Shown here one piece after another: positions 25,624 to 39,290 of a stretch of 64,000 nucleotides of DNA. The notes under the pieces are model-generated. The model ran no database searches. It was not told where the DNA came from and saw only the letters and a list, made by a program, of their open reading frames with translations. Position 1 is the stretch's first letter. Each line of letters begins with the position of its first letter. Both the position numbers and the translations under genes were made by a program. Origin of the DNA: Gymnothorax reevesii (Eukaryota > Chordata > Actinopteri > Anguilliformes > Muraenidae); the NCBI GenBank assembly GCA_029721435.1, contig CM056583.1, positions 48,575,120 through 48,639,119 on the forward strand, given 5' to 3'.

Positions 25624-26775
25624 TTAATGCATCTTAACCAGGGGTGCCAATAATTATGGAGGGTGCTGTAGCATAATTTTACCACATTCTTATTGAAATG
25701 TCAAACATAGAAAAAGTCTACTTGCTGATGCTTTTTTTTTTTTAAAAGAATGAAATCATTGGATGGATTCAGTGGCTTCTGCCCCACATTCACAGTCTTA
25801 TTTGAGACAGAAAAGTGAGAAAAAAGCGGCTGTATATTTAGCACATTACTGCTTTTTAAAAGAGTGCTATAGTATTCCCAAGGCCACTAGCTTTTCCCCT
25901 GTCCAAGCATCTAGAATATTCTCTGAAGAGTGCATTTTCGTACTGCAGGCAATGTAATAATATACTTTCAGGGGTTTCACCAGCTTAAACTGGTTTAACC
26001 CCTTCTCACTCTGGTAACATTTGCCTAAAATGGCCTTTTTAAGGTGTAGCCAAAGTCAATTGAAAGTTCTTCTTGTTTTTAACTTCCCTGACTGCCCATG
26101 GACGGGCCGTCGGAGTGACACAGGGATTGAACCTTGCATTTACCCTTTGAATACATCTGCCCAGTCTCAGGTGATTAATGTGCCGTTAAATAAAAACTAT
26201 GACTATTAGCATGTACGTAGTAAGTATATTTATCCAATGTTTTCTGTTTATCATAATAGTAGAGCAGTACATTTACTAATCCATCATGGGTCACAAAATT
26301 AAAATTCAAATGTATTTGTTAAACTGCATTGCACATCTGAAGAACTACCATCTTTAGAAGATTAAGTTTGCATTAATTGAAACTCAATATACAACTGAAA
26401 TATAGCATGTAGCATGCAGGCAATATTCACATTACAACCAGGTTCTATGAGTAATGCTGCAACTGTTGCCGGCAAACAAAGCAGTATTGCACAGTTATTC
26501 AAATATTCACGTCCCTTGGCATGGGGATGTGAGAATACAATGACATCTAGTTTTCTTTTTCGACAAAACTGTCCCTTCAGTTGCACGTTTACTCACTTCA
26601 ACAATCAGATTCAGTGAACATTCAGTGCTGTGACTTGAAATGACACTAATGCAAATTCTGTAAACAGCACCAACACAAATAATCACAGCATTGTGTTCCT
26701 GCATTTTCAAGAAGATATAAATTCTTATTGAGATTCTACATTCTATCAGCATTGCTATCACAATTTAAAACTATG

Positions 26776-26822
26776 TAATAATAATAATAATAATAATAGT
26801 AATAGTAATAATGATAATAATT
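26776..26822 (+). repeat. (TAA)n microsatellite
   Basis: TAA/ATAATA units with TAG and TGA interruptions at the end. Confidence 0.9.
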
Positions 26823-26912
26823 GTAACCACTCTTTTTTTTGCATCTGTTTTCCCTCTTTACCCCCCTTCAGTGCATTGTGCCATGATTGTGAATTCTGCT
26901 GTCACCTCCACA

Positions 26913-26926
26913 GTTTCCATGGCAAC
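26913..26926. promoter_or_regulatory. RFX X-box motif
   Basis: GTTTCCATGGCAAC is a textbook X-box for RFX factors. It lies in a repeat-poor patch (26860-27390) that could be a distal enhancer. Function is inferred from the motif alone. Confidence 0.45.
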
Positions 26927-29900
26927 CTAAGAAATGGAGGCGATATCTACTCAAGCTTCAATGACGTATCAAGAGCCCAGCCATCTAAAGATTAGAAAAT
27001 CATATCACTGAAGCTTGGGGACATTTCTGAATCTGCCTGCCCTCTTATCTCAGCCACAAGAAGGCAGAAAATATTTTAAACCCAATCAATTGATCAAATT
27101 TACTATCTTCCAGCCTCTGGACATGAGAAGGCCTCATTGATAGGGCCTGGGGAAGTCTGGGGTGTCAGTCATTCTGTCTACTCGTGAGAAATACCTTATG
27201 AGCTCCATCAACAGAGAATTATGGCTACGTGCTGTTTGTTTTGTCTGATCTTTTAATTTTGCGGGTGTCATTGAGTCGATTATGGGCAGCTGTGTTTAAC
27301 AAATCCGATTGATGGAAGCATATTTAAAGCTATGTCCTTTGCAGCTCATTTGTATGACAGTGGCTGCTGGTGAAAAGAGAACTCAGGAGGTACAGTGCAT
27401 CCCTTGAAACTAATGATTGGTCTTGAAGTGTTTTCAATCATTTTTGTAAATTAAAAATTTATGAACTCCGAAAACGTTCAGCACTATCCAGAGTTGCTAA
27501 CTCTTCTCATCAAGGTAAGACGAGAACTATTAAATCAGCTTTTCTTGACCTGTCGTCAATCGAGATTAAAAAGTTTTCCAATGATTAGAATAAGCCTAAG
27601 GCACTTAAATACACAGTTTCCTTCTCAATGCAATGTTGCAGTGATTAAATAGAAAATTAAATTCAGAAAAGTGTTCAATTCACTCGACAAAAAAGCAACC
27701 ATGGTAACTTCTGTGTTTGCTTTTAGCACATCATGAGCCATGTAACTGTCGCTTCATGATCGCTTAATTACAAAAAAGAAAACGAAGATTAGCAGAAGTA
27801 TCCACAACTGAATAATGATGATTTAAATCAATTTTCACTTCAAAATGACATGCTTTATTTTTGTGTTACCTTTACAAGGAAAACTGGCCACACCGGATAA
27901 TGTTGAGTATTTATATTATGTTAATTTAGATGAATGATTGAAAACAGATCGAGACCAATCCTTAGTTTTAAAGGATGTTCAATGTCTCCTCAATTTTCTG
28001 CTCACCAGCCGCCACTGTTGCATGACCAGTTCATGCAAATGTTTTCAATGTGCTGTTTGCAAATACTATAATGCCTTTTTGCCTATGGCGTTTTATAGCT
28101 ACAACAAATGTATTCCATTTAGAAATCATTTGGATGGTTCACTGTATTTGCATTTTATTAGCATAAGTTTCCCGAAGAAAACATTTCGGCCTTCAATGTA
28201 GCCTTGGCAAAGACATTGTGACTGAAATATCTACAGAAACAGTATCTGCAGTGACGAAAATGCTCATTTTGTATTCAGCGGAATTGAACATCAGTGACTC
28301 TTAATCGCAGACAGCAGGTCCTCCTTCCATATTAGAATGCATACCACAGGGTTGCAAAAAATTGTCCTTGTGTGCTTCTTGAGAATTCTCACTCCTTTAC
28401 AATTACCATGGACTCTCGTTATGCAGCAGCATGTGTAGAGAGTCCACACAAGGACCATTCATTTCCCTGGGAGATGCATCCTCTCCATCCCAGAGCCTCT
28501 CAGGAAGTTGGCGTGTGATGAGCAGGCCTGCTCTGCAGTGTTATTGCTTAATTAATCATGCTAGACTTAATAGATAAGTTCCAGGCTTCATCTACTGCCT
28601 GCCCGTTCCTTTTCACAATTGATCGGAGCGTGAGATGGAATGTTGCCTTCATATTAGACCATTTAGAAGGTGACAGATGGGAGGAGCCTAGTTTCCTGCA
28701 GCGAGAGTGTGTTTCCTGTGGATTGCATCATTTGCTATGGTTACTGAGCGTCTCATTGACACGTTGCAGATCTTCTTGCACTATTTTCCCATATTACTGA
28801 TGCCTCTTCTCGTACTAATGTAGTTTCCTGGATACACGTTTCTATTAATTAGCAGAGAGGGAAAGTGGATGCAGATGGGATTTCAATTATCAAGCGAACA
28901 AAAGGTTATTTCAGGCCTACTCTCTGTCGAGTTGTGCGACCATTGAAAGTTCATTATTTTGACAGAATAGAAGTGAAATTTTGAAACATAATCTGCACTT
29001 ACATTTGAAATTATTTTACATTCATTTAGCTGCTGCCCCGACACACAGTGGCCTAGAAACCGTATGGATAACGAATGTACTCAGTCAGAAGCGCCTTATT
29101 CTTCGGCTGGTGTCTTCAATCCTGTATCTGCAGTTGTGGTACTGTGATAATCACCTGAATACTTGATTCACATGCAATGTCAGAGTCTTTTCAAAAACAG
29201 TAAAATGTTGACTGTTACAGAATACATTTGCCTGCTGTTGAGCTCATTTGTACTCCTGATATACTCTATGACACAGTTGAATTGACTCGAAATGTTTTAC
29301 TGTGTAGCATTTAGCACTCCACTTTATTCCAAGCCTGAAGTGATTTGAAAAATATTAGAAATGTAGAGTGGAACTTGCAGATGGTAAAGAGATATGAATA
29401 CAAGGCCATCTTTTGTGGGAACTGTGAACAAAAGAATATCATTAAGAGCATAGTTTCCTGAGAAAAGTATCAACTCTCCTCTTCTCCAATGCTTAGTCTC
29501 AAGGAGCATTTAAACCCAAGGCACCAGAACTGTAATATTCTCCTTTCAGATATCATTTCTCATCATTTTTATCAGTTTTTCCTTCAATGGTTTACGAAAA
29601 AATGTGTCTGTGAGAGTATATTCAAGCTAGATATTATGACCCTGAACCTCCTTTCCCCTCCCAGAATCACCTGCACTGCAGTGCTGATGCTCCATGCTGG
29701 CTCCTTGAGCGTCCGTCTCTGTCCGTACATTTGGCGGGACGTTATAACTAGGCCACGGTTGTTTTTGCAGGAAGCACTGACCAGAGAGGCGAGCACTGTA
29801 ACCTTGCCAGGGAGAGTGTTAGACCTCTAAAAATATATCTGATTACTGCTGCTACTATAGAGCCTGGAGGCAGCTGGAATGAAAGTATTGACGAGTGGAG

Positions 29901-31098
29901 CCAAGGCTTGGAGGCAACATTCAGCCAGTGAAACAGCCACTGGCCGGAGGCCATAGTAAACCTATTGATCCGCTTCTCACCCCATCTCTATGTGGCACAA
30001 TGAGATCTGAGCCACGAATCAGGCAATTCCCTCCTCTCAGGCGGTGGCCAGCCGTTACCGTTTGTGTTGGCCTGGGCTCTTTTATTCACTCTGGAAGCGT
30101 ACATGCGGAATACCCCCGTCCGCCATTTCTCCCTTCGAATCCCTCATGCTCCACTTCCACTGCCGTCCTCCGCCTGCCTCGGTGCTCTCATTACACGCCC
30201 AGGGAAATTCAGATACTGAATCGACTTCAGTAGTTAATGTGCGCTCCGCTGACCAAAAACAATGTGAGTCACAGCACCTGGAAAGAGATTTAAAAAAATA
30301 CCAAGTTTAATGCAAACGCTGCAGGATTGTTTTCATAAAGTTTCTGTAACTCAAGAATAGAAAATCTGGCATTTATCATACACCTGATCGGAAAACACAT
30401 CTATGTTGCATTTGAGTGCAAATTATTTCAAGTATTTAGCGGCGTAACATGACCAGAAACCACCGTATAGCGATATTCACTGTTTATAAACAATGACGTC
30501 GTAGTCGCACATGTGCAACTTGGCGGTTGGCAGAACAAGTAATCACAACACAAAGAAACCGGGCAAGTAGCCTCTTTGGTTCTTCACTTAGAATCATCAA
30601 AAACCTGATTCCTGAATCCTAAGTGAACATGTTGGTGCTACCTATTAAACAACTGACTGACATCGCTATTTTAGATCTTTTATTAAGTACATATGATATG
30701 AATCTACTAGTAAACTTAGTGTAAGATGAGCCTTTTTACCAACTGCGTCATATCATTGTGAGTATCGCTATTACCTCGATGCCAGCCTTTAATTCACACT
30801 CTCACGTTTTTGAGATCATAACATACTTGTGTTTTATGGTAAAGAGCCAAATGGATTTAAAATGGAAAATTCCGATTGAGTGAAAGTGATGCCAATATCT
30901 GAACCAGTATCATCTTCTCCAAAGTTAAACGCTTGAGAATGAAACGGTATGAAGTTTTCAGGCTGTGACGTGTTGTGTTTGAAACAGTGAGTGTGTGTGC
31001 CAACCCTAGCAGTATTTGAGACCTATTGATTCACTTTTGTGCTGCTCCACTCACACTGCTCCAGCGCTAACTCTTACCCCCTGCACTGTTTGTGACTG

Positions 31099-31359
31099 CT
31101 AAGGCTCACATTTATCTCTAGTGTACAGCCCAGCAATTAAGAACGCGACCATGAGAACCAGCATCACAACAGCTGACGACACGGGGATGTATTGATCTGC
31201 AGCTTTTGCCACATTAAGGGGAAGGGGGATCGGGCCGGATGGCCAGGGCTGTTTAAAGTTGTAATTGTACACAGGTTTCTCTGCAAAACACAGGGGGTTC
31301 CTGCCCATCAGGGCCCTGGGCAGACCACTGAGAGACGGAGGGCAGCTCTCCTGGTTCAT
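31099..31359 (-). CDS. Candidate small single-pass membrane protein (86 aa), hypothetical
   Basis: I do not recognise this ORF. It begins MNQESCPPSLSGLPRALMGR with A at -3. It has a middle part rich in Pro and aromatic residues (VYNYNFKQPWPSGPIPLPLN) and a single hydrophobic helix at about residues 60-79 (VSSAVVMLVLMVAFLIAGLY), then a short charged tail TRDKCEP before TAG. The layout fits a tail-anchored or type III small membrane protein. Against it, the ORF is short, there is no second exon or homologue I can name, and hydrophobic chance ORFs occur. An in-frame stop lies about ten codons upstream, so if real it is probably a single-exon ORF or the last exon of a spliced gene. Confidence 0.25.
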   Translation of the reverse strand: MNQESCPPSLSGLPRALMGRNPLCFAEKPVYNYNFKQPWPSGPIPLPLNVAKAADQYIPVSSAVVMLVLMVAFLIAGLYTRDKCEP

Positions 31360-34300
31360 CTTCCAGTTCGCAGCTTGTGGTCAAATAGCTATTTTGGTGT
31401 TTTGTGCTTGTGGAGTTGGCTTGTTTAAGGGTACAGGGGAGGAGAAATGTTTTCTAAGACCGTTCAAACAAAAAGAAAACCACCTGTAATCTGTTTCTTC
31501 AGGTTATTGTGAATCCTCTTCATTTACCTCGGTGATAGGCAAGAGGGGAAATGTAAACAGACTAGCAGCTGTAACTTTAGCTTTCTGGCAAATATCTAGT
31601 CTTCTTTAAGCAGTACAATGAATGGAATGACTGCTGTGTTTCTGAATGTTTGTGATGTGCCCTAAGCTGTCAGGTTCATGTTCGGATATGAATGTGCAGC
31701 ATCTCACTTCCAGCCGAAGAAGGTGCTTCTGCAGCCCCCTGCCCCCCCACGCCCACTCAGAGTCAACCTCATCGACAGTCCATTGTGTTGACCTTCGTGC
31801 AGACAGTTTGTTTTTGAGTCTTTCCTGCCACCGTGCCCCGCACTGAATCAAAGCGGACATTTTTATGGTGCTTACAACAGCAGGGACACATGAGTGATAC
31901 CTTCTGGCCTCCTTGTGGCAAAGTAGAAATTACTCTTAAACCTGATCCTGAGATCAATATAGCCTTCCTACGGACCGAGGGGAGGCATTGGGATGGGGGT
32001 GGGGGAGTCGAGGGAAACCATCAAACAATGTCAACAAAAAAGCAGAAATTCACTGATTACTATCCTTCAGTGCGACGCTTTTTTGTCGTTACAAGCAGTA
32101 ATTTCTTTGAAGCGGAAGAACCGGGATGTGGCTTTTACACCAACCGTATGCGCTGTTAAAAATCGGTAAATTGAGAGCTGCTGGCATGTGGCGCTGCTTG
32201 TGCCTGGATATTTGATTGGTTGTTTGATTGGTGGTATAATTTTGCAACACTGTGATATACGGTGCGGAATACAGGCCTGCTCTGCTGAGGGTGCTCATCT
32301 TGGGCAGAATAACAGCTTGGCACACACCAGTGTGAGTTTATGCCTCTGTAAAAATTTCATGACAGGGAGCTCAGTTGTCTGGAATAGACAAGTGAGAACA
32401 TCTTCTCCCTGGATGGGAAAGAATTACAGACTGTGAGTCCAGGAGTACACAGTGCATCGGGCTTCATAACCTTATGTATCTCTGTAACGTGAGGTAAAAT
32501 GAGCAAGTATCTGTCAGTCTTGGGCTTCACCTTGAAACAGCGACAGATTCTCAGCTGGGGGTAGTTTGCCACAAACTAAGATGCATTTATTACTCAAATA
32601 AGCACTGGGTAACACTCAATACTGAATATCTTATAGTAACACAAAATAATGAATGAAATTAAAAGTTTATGTAGTTGATATTTATTGGAATAGTCGCAGC
32701 CAGATTTTATCCAAATTTATTTCTTGAAAGTCTACAGGTTAGCCTGTGTGTTTGTGAGCAGTTTCTATGTCACTGACTTATGAAACATTGTCAGCAGCCA
32801 TATTTTAGTTGCAGAGATATACAAAAATATTGCCTTGAAATATCTCTAAAATCTGATTTTTATATATGGGACCTCATTGGCACCTAATTTTCCTTGTAAG
32901 TGCATCCAGGTAGTAGTCACCGAACACGGTTACAAAATATGATTTGCTCCCAGGATGATGCCATATTTCATGTGGGATTGCCTGGCTTCCTTGTCAAGGC
33001 TGGAAACTTGGAGATAGTTTTCAATAAAATACGGCCTCCTTAGCAGCTGGACCGACGATTGCGCAAACAATGTTCCGGTGGAAAAATGTGGGGAGCGGAC
33101 AGGAGGTTAATAGAGCCCTGGTCCTTTTTTTAATTGAAAAAGGGAGTCAGGGACTCATGGCGTGCGAAGGGCCCGCGTTATTACCGGCCATAAGTAAGCT
33201 CTCAAAGATCTACTGTTTGCTGCCGAGGAGGTTAATGAAGATTCCACCATGACAGCAGGTAGTAGACATGAGGGTTAACCATTTCCCCTGCTCCCCGTAG
33301 CCTCCTCTCCTGCATCATGTGATCAAGAGCAGGCCAGGCTATCCATAACCGTCCTGGGAGAAAGACACTGACGGCTCACGCGCGAAAGCTGCATGTCCGG
33401 CTGCTGATCAGTAAACCTGCATCTCACGCACTGCACTCCGAGGGAATCAAGTATTTTCAACCAATCATACTGCAAGGTGCACAATCAGGCTAGGATGTAG
33501 GAAACAGGAAAATACTTCTTGCAGCAGAGATTTTAAAATGCTTGTGAAGTAACAAAACCTGCCATTTATGCACCATTCGAGAGTAATTAGTATCTAAACA
33601 AAGTCTTTGGTTTAAAATCTCAGAAGTTCTTTCGGTGTGGTTGGAAGAAATTCACTTCTGTGGGTAGGCTGGCTGAGTGCAGGCATAGCCCTGACACATA
33701 TCTAAACTCATATTTTTACTCGCCGGAGTAAAAATATCGTCATGTCAAAATCCCCTGGGAGCACTACAGTAACTCCCATCCTTTATTAATGCTAAAGAGA
33801 ATGCTCAGAGCATTAATAATGACTTTTTTCATCTCGCCAAAGAGCAAAGCATTCCCTAATTTCCGTCTGCGGGAAAAAAAAAAAACCTTTTCAGCACAAT
33901 CACTTCCTTGCTGTTTATTAGCACCCCAGTTCATTAATCTACTTCTCAAAAATACCACAGACACAATTAGGTATTAATGAAATTCCCATATCCTCCCTGA
34001 AATGTTCCTAAACGAGTCACAGTAGTATAAACATTAACATTAACAGAGGCATCTCCCACAACATTTCAGAGAACACTCTCAAGGTGATGAGGTGGGTGGG
34101 GCAGAAAAACAACACAGAATGAATAGAGCTGAATGTACCACTCGATGCAACAAGAATGTTTTAGCATTACCGAGCTAGTTCGTCTGACATTCTAATTATA
34201 AAATATAAATTTTACTATACATATCAAAATGATGCATACTGTACTTTAACTTTCCGGTTAAAAGGCGTTTTTTATTCTAATACTTCTCAAAGAAACTTGC

Positions 34301-36649
34301 TCAACTGAATGTTTGTCAATGCTGTGTCACTTTTTTTCTGTAAATTCTGTAGCTGAGAGTGTTTGCCAAAACAGCTGTTAAAACTTCTTAATTGCTCACT
34401 GATGTTTGATGGACAAGTGTCATTGTTTTTGATAATTGCTTTAGAATAAAGCACTAAGCTTCATTGTATTTCATCTCTTAAAGCAGTCAACCCAAAATAT
34501 ATTGGTTGGGTTTATTCATTGATCTGTGTTGAAATTATTAATTAGTGCGCACACGGAAGAGATCCTTCAATGTGTGCTCAGTGCGGCTCATAAATAAATA
34601 CTGCCAAATCAATGGAATTTCTTCAGTGAGGTTTTTACTGAGATTTGAATTTTTAATTTAGAGATCAATTTTAGTCAGATTGTCAAAAAGCCGACGCAGT
34701 TCACACGTGCAAATGTTGTATTTACTGCTACATCATCCACTATTATTATTCTGCTTAGTGACAGGGATGCGAAGAACAATTCAATGCTCTGTTTTGAAGT
34801 ATAACATACCTTGATGACTGTCAGTCAATTTGAAGTAAAGTATGAAATGATACATATTTTAATGTTAAAATATTTGATTATCATGTAAGGTTATTGAAAC
34901 TCTATTGCATTGTTATATTACTTTTTTTTTAGTTTAGATCATGCTAAACCATATGTGCACATAACCACTCTGAATCATCAGAAGGCACAACAAACATTTA
35001 AAGTAAAACCAAAGTATTATTGATCATTTTCATCAAAATATGTGGTGTGCTCTTTCAAATTTTTATTCATTTTTTAGTTTTTTTCCTTCATTAATTAGGC
35101 TTTATTGATATCTTTTATTTACTTTACCTTGAAATCAAATTCCTCATTGAAAGGACCCGTTGCTTTGATTGAATCATCTGCTTGGTTAAATGGAATAACA
35201 TTTATTGAATATTGACTTTATAATGCTCTACAAAGGATATTTGAACCAGGAGAGACCTAATGCACTGTCCAGCCGTGTGAGCATGTAACAGAATGGGTGT
35301 GAATACCCTAATACCACAGCACTGCACACGCCGCTAAGCACACAGGCGCAGACAGGTGTTTTCAGCAACTTTTGAGTTTCATCTGTTGGGTATATAGAGG
35401 ACCTTTGATTATTGGGGGTCTAAAGTAGATTTCGGCTTTCTTTGAAACAAACACATCTGTTATTTCAGGCACTCCACGCATTTTTCTCTACGCTTCAAAA
35501 AAATGTATTCACACTTTCTTATTTTCAGCATGTTTATAATTATACTTGTTACATCTTTTTTTTTTGGTATGCATGGCATTAGTCTATATAATAAACTATT
35601 CAAATATTATGATTTTGTTTTGACAGATTATTCTGATTAAAGTTGCTGAGCGACTGAATGACCATCTTTACCTTTTCCCTGTTTAAGGCCAGTTGGGACA
35701 TGTTTGATGGTCCGTAGCTCAGATCTGATTGTTTCAGTGCTGTTCCTTCAGGGGTTCACTTTTATGAACCAGCACCTTTTTGGCCTGTAATTTTAAGTGT
35801 AATTTTACAATAAGTTTATAACGGAGTTCTGTGTATGTTAAGTGTAAACCACAGTTAAATGTGTGCAGGACTCCACTTGTAGTTAAAATAACCAGCAAAC
35901 AATGCATTGATTTCACTTTTACATTCAGTCAGTTTATTACAATGTGTGTAGTTTAACCCTACAGCAGGAACTGGTTTCTTTATGCTGTTTCAGATTGAGC
36001 ATGGAAATTCATTCCATGTCAGCCTCTGGACTACAAAAAAATCTGGGAAAAAAAAGGGGCAGGGAAGTTCAGTAGAGTTACTGTGGGCACCTGAAGCAGG
36101 AGGGACTGGAATACTGTTGTCACTTTCTTCTCCTACAAGATTGGATATACCTGTATTTTGGCAAAGGCCTTAATTCACTCAGATGACAATAACTTTTGGA
36201 GGGACCCTGGCCTGACTCCATTAAAAGGATCTAAGCCAGTGTCAGGAGTCAGTTATGAGAGTTGACATAGTGAGAAAAAAAAAGTCACCTCTTTCTTTTC
36301 TTATCTTCAGCTGAGCAGGCATGATTATAGTACAAATGTGCAAACAATCTTGTAATAATCTGATAAATTGGTTATAAATCTATAATCTTATGTACTGACT
36401 CATAGTGAAGTCAAATGTTTGCGTGCGAGAAGAGGTCTGACTGTTTTTTTTTTATCAGTTGGTTAATTTGAAATGAAAGCAAAGTAATGATTTATGAGGC
36501 CTCTGTTTGATTAGTAGGCTTTACTTCAAAAAAAAAAAAAAAGCCAATCGCTTTGGTACCTTTGGAGGATTTGCAGCAAAATGTTTGCCTTTTTTGTATA
36601 ATTCCATCTGATTTTAGATGATTAATTTGTTTCAAATTGGCAAGCTGTT

Positions 36650-36752
36650 CTGAGTGGGTCCCTGCCTTTCGCCTGTAGTCAGCTGGGATAGGCTCCAGCT
36701 CGCCCCGTGACCCTAGTGAGGAGTAAGCGGGTATAGAAAATGGATGGATGGA
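36650..36752 (+). repeat. SINE-like dispersed family, copy C (3' end only)
   Basis: GGGTCCCTGCCTTTCGCCTG, AGCTGGGATAGGCTCCAGCT, CCGTGACCCTAGTGAGGAGT and AAGCGGGTATAGAAAATGGA are followed by an ATGG repeat tail. It is 5'-truncated, as expected for a retroposed copy. Confidence 0.75.
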
Positions 36753-38202
36753 ATTTGTTTCAATAGTGTCGGGACATTTGTGTCCCATTAGCAAATTCAA
36801 GAAGATCCTAAAAAGGAAACACCAGGGAAAGCATTTCATTGGATGTTGTTTCTAGTAAAACTTTCATTGTGAATCAATCCAGTGTTGCCATCCCAGCACT
36901 GAATAACCCTGTACTCAGAGCCCTGCTGTTGGCTGGGAGGGAGCCGAATCACAGCAGATGCTTAACTGGCTTGTACACCGAACAAAACACACTCCCCAGA
37001 GTTATTTATGTAGTGAATATATGAATATGTTGTGCTTCACTGAGTTCAGATTCATTACACCTCTCCCAGCTACTCCCTGCAGCTTCCGGAGAGCTTAGAT
37101 CCTATACAGTACATAGTGATATTTTTGACATGCATATCGACATCCCTCTGTGTTAAAAAAGAACCTGCAGAAACGTCAGCGACTCACCTTGGGCTCCTGA
37201 AGGGGCTCCTGCATTAACTGTTTATGGATCTTACTTTTTTGGAAGATCTGTATTCCAGTATTTCCCAGCCTTTGCATTAGAAGGGAGAATTGATTTTTAG
37301 AGGCCATGGAAAAATTAGAGAGAAAAATAGGGGCTCCATTTTTCAAATGGAATAAAGAGAGCTCTTCCCTCACTGGTGGAATATTGGAGCAGATATGATG
37401 AGGCCAGGCAACCAGTGCTGCACTGCAAAGGTTAATAGAATCGCCAGCCGTCATCAGCGAAGTTCACTCAAAATTGGGCCATACGAGTTCACATATAATT
37501 CAATCGCTAATTACCTCGGCCAAGATTACAATTTCTGTGGCTGGCAGAAGGTGTCTACTTGTCAAATATTCTGCAAAGAGAAATCAATATTTTATCATCT
37601 TTTCACATTACTCCACACCTTGTGGGAAGAGCAGCTGTGGGAAAAGAGAGGTTACTCTTTCAGGACTTAGTCATGCGGCGACAAATGTCGCGGTCCTCTG
37701 TCGGTTACAAGCGAGACAGACACTCGCACACAGAAACACATGTACTGACACACGCTTGTGCACACTCATAAAGACAAATGTGCACATATAAACTCACACA
37801 CGCTCCTGTGAAAGTGTATTGGCTTGTCCTTACATGGCAGAAGCCTCATAGTATTTCTTTCAGCCGTCAGGTATTGTCAGCTGAATACACAGAAGTACAG
37901 AAGAAATGTAATGGCAGCCCTAATCGAAATGATTTAAATGTGTTGATGATTTACCTCTTACATTGTGAACACTTAACCTTAATAATTTCTTTCCTCCCAA
38001 AGATGCAAGTTCCTGGTAAAAGGATGTAGTACATTAGTTTATTTCCAGCAGATGATCATCCTGAAGACACAGGATGTTTCAAGCATTTGAGAAACAATGG
38101 CCTGAGTTTCCAATGACTCCCACCTCTCAGTCCAGGCTTCTTTAATACCCCATAAAGAGGCTGACAGAGACTCTGCTGTAGAAGTGGTAGGTGATCGTGG
38201 GC

Positions 38203-38203
<1 letters not shown>

Positions 38204-38239
<36 letters not shown>

Positions 38240-38281
38240 GTCAGTCAGTCAGTCGATCAATCAATCAATCAATCAATCAAT
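38204..38281 (-). repeat. (TCAA)n tail of the LINE
   Basis: TCAA units with an internal block of TCAG units lie at the 3' terminus of the minus-strand LINE. Confidence 0.9.
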
Positions 38282-39290
38282 AAAAACGTTATTTTTCCTT
38301 TAGGAACTTCTTTCACGGTTAAAAGTGTCAGTGCAGAGACATCACAGGTGCAAGTACACATTCATTCACTCATTAAACATTCATAGATCTACACACTCAT
38401 GCAATAAATAGACATATAAGAACATAGTGCAGATAAGGGGAACCAAGGTTAAAAATCAACTATTCATCAGACGGGTGGAGGTGGGGAGGAAGCTGGAGGT
38501 GGCTCTTTTTGCTCTCAATGGGAGTGACCTGTACCTGCGCCCTGAGGGAAGCGGGGTGTAGTGGGGGTTCGGGGTGTGTGAGGGGTCGGAGGCGATCTGG
38601 TTGCCTTTCTTCAGCGCTCTAGTGTTGTAGATGGTAGTGAGTGACTGCAGCTCCAGGCCAATGACTTTACTGCTGATTTTGATGATTCTATTGAGGGTGT
38701 TGTGATGAGTGAGGGTGGGTGAGCCAAACCATGCAGTAATAATAAAAGTTAGGATAGATTCAATGAAACATTTGTAGAACGCAGAAAGGATGGACTGGTG
38801 GACCTGGAGTTTGTGGAGCTTATGGAGAAAAAAGCGGCGTTGTTGACATTTTGAATTGATGTGTTCAGTGTAAAGTTGAAATGTGAGTTTCTGGTCGATG
38901 GTGGAGCTGAGATATTTGTATGAGGGGACCTTTTCAATGATTTCACTATTTACTGCAAGTGGGGGTGCGGTGGCTGTGGTGGAAGTGAATGGTCATTTCT
39001 TTGGTTTCGGATACATTTAGGTCCAGACAGTTCTCCCTACACCATAGTGAAAAAGAGTCTAGATTGTAGTAGTCCGACTGTGTTTGTGGTGTCCATGATT
39101 ACTCTGTCATCTGAGTATTTGATGTAGGTTATTCCTGGGGTGGTGCTCCTGCAGTCGTTGGTGTACCGAGTGAAGAGAAGTGAGAAGAGAGATGACGGAG
39201 CCTTGAGGTGAACCGGTTGATAATATCCGAGCAAAGCTGAGGAGACCATTCACCCTGACCCTCTGACCTCTCCATAATTCCTCATTAAGG
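38204..39290 (-). mobile_element. 5'-truncated L2/CR1-like LINE, reverse transcriptase C-terminal part
   Basis: Minus-strand frames read QRVRVNGLLSF, STGSPQGSVIS, LFTRYTNDCRSTTPG and IKYSDDRVI (the YxDD-type catalytic box, here SDD). They then give FIESILTFIITAWFGSP and PSGRRYRSLPL, with a C-terminal FLPTSTRLMN just before TAG at 38462-38460. This is the classic end of the L2/CR1-clade polymerase. Several frameshifts break it. The 3' end runs into a (TTGA)n tail at 38281-38204, the kind of short tandem tail used by this clade. No endonuclease region is present. Confidence 0.8.

Larger units (their letters stand above)
23920..25668 (-). mobile_element. Complete but inactivated Tc1-like transposon (1749 bp)
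   Basis: The ends are matched TIRs: left CAGCGCCCTCCGTAATTATT and right, reverse-complemented, CAGCACCCTCCATAATTATT, both continuing GGCACCCCTGGTTAAGATG (39 bases, 2 mismatches). TA flanks both ends (23918-23919 and 25669-25670), as Tc1/mariner insertion requires. The minus strand carries a broken DD34E transposase. A 130-bp TTAA-type element sits inside near the right end (25494-25623). Confidence 0.9.
25671..38203. other. 12.5-kb gene-poor intergenic block, low in recognisable transposons
   Basis: No conserved multi-exon gene is recognisable. It holds a (TAA)n tract, an RFX X-box, one SINE-like 3' end (36650-36752), and a candidate membrane-protein ORF (31099-31359). Several repeat-poor patches (26860-27390, 29880-30240, 33000-33300, 33780-34010, 37150-37520) have balanced composition and may be conserved noncoding elements. 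Confidence 0.45.

Noticed and set aside
38204..38281. Regular short repeats as a possible CRISPR array
   Set aside because: They are tetranucleotide units with no spacers, in a vertebrate genome, at a LINE tail.
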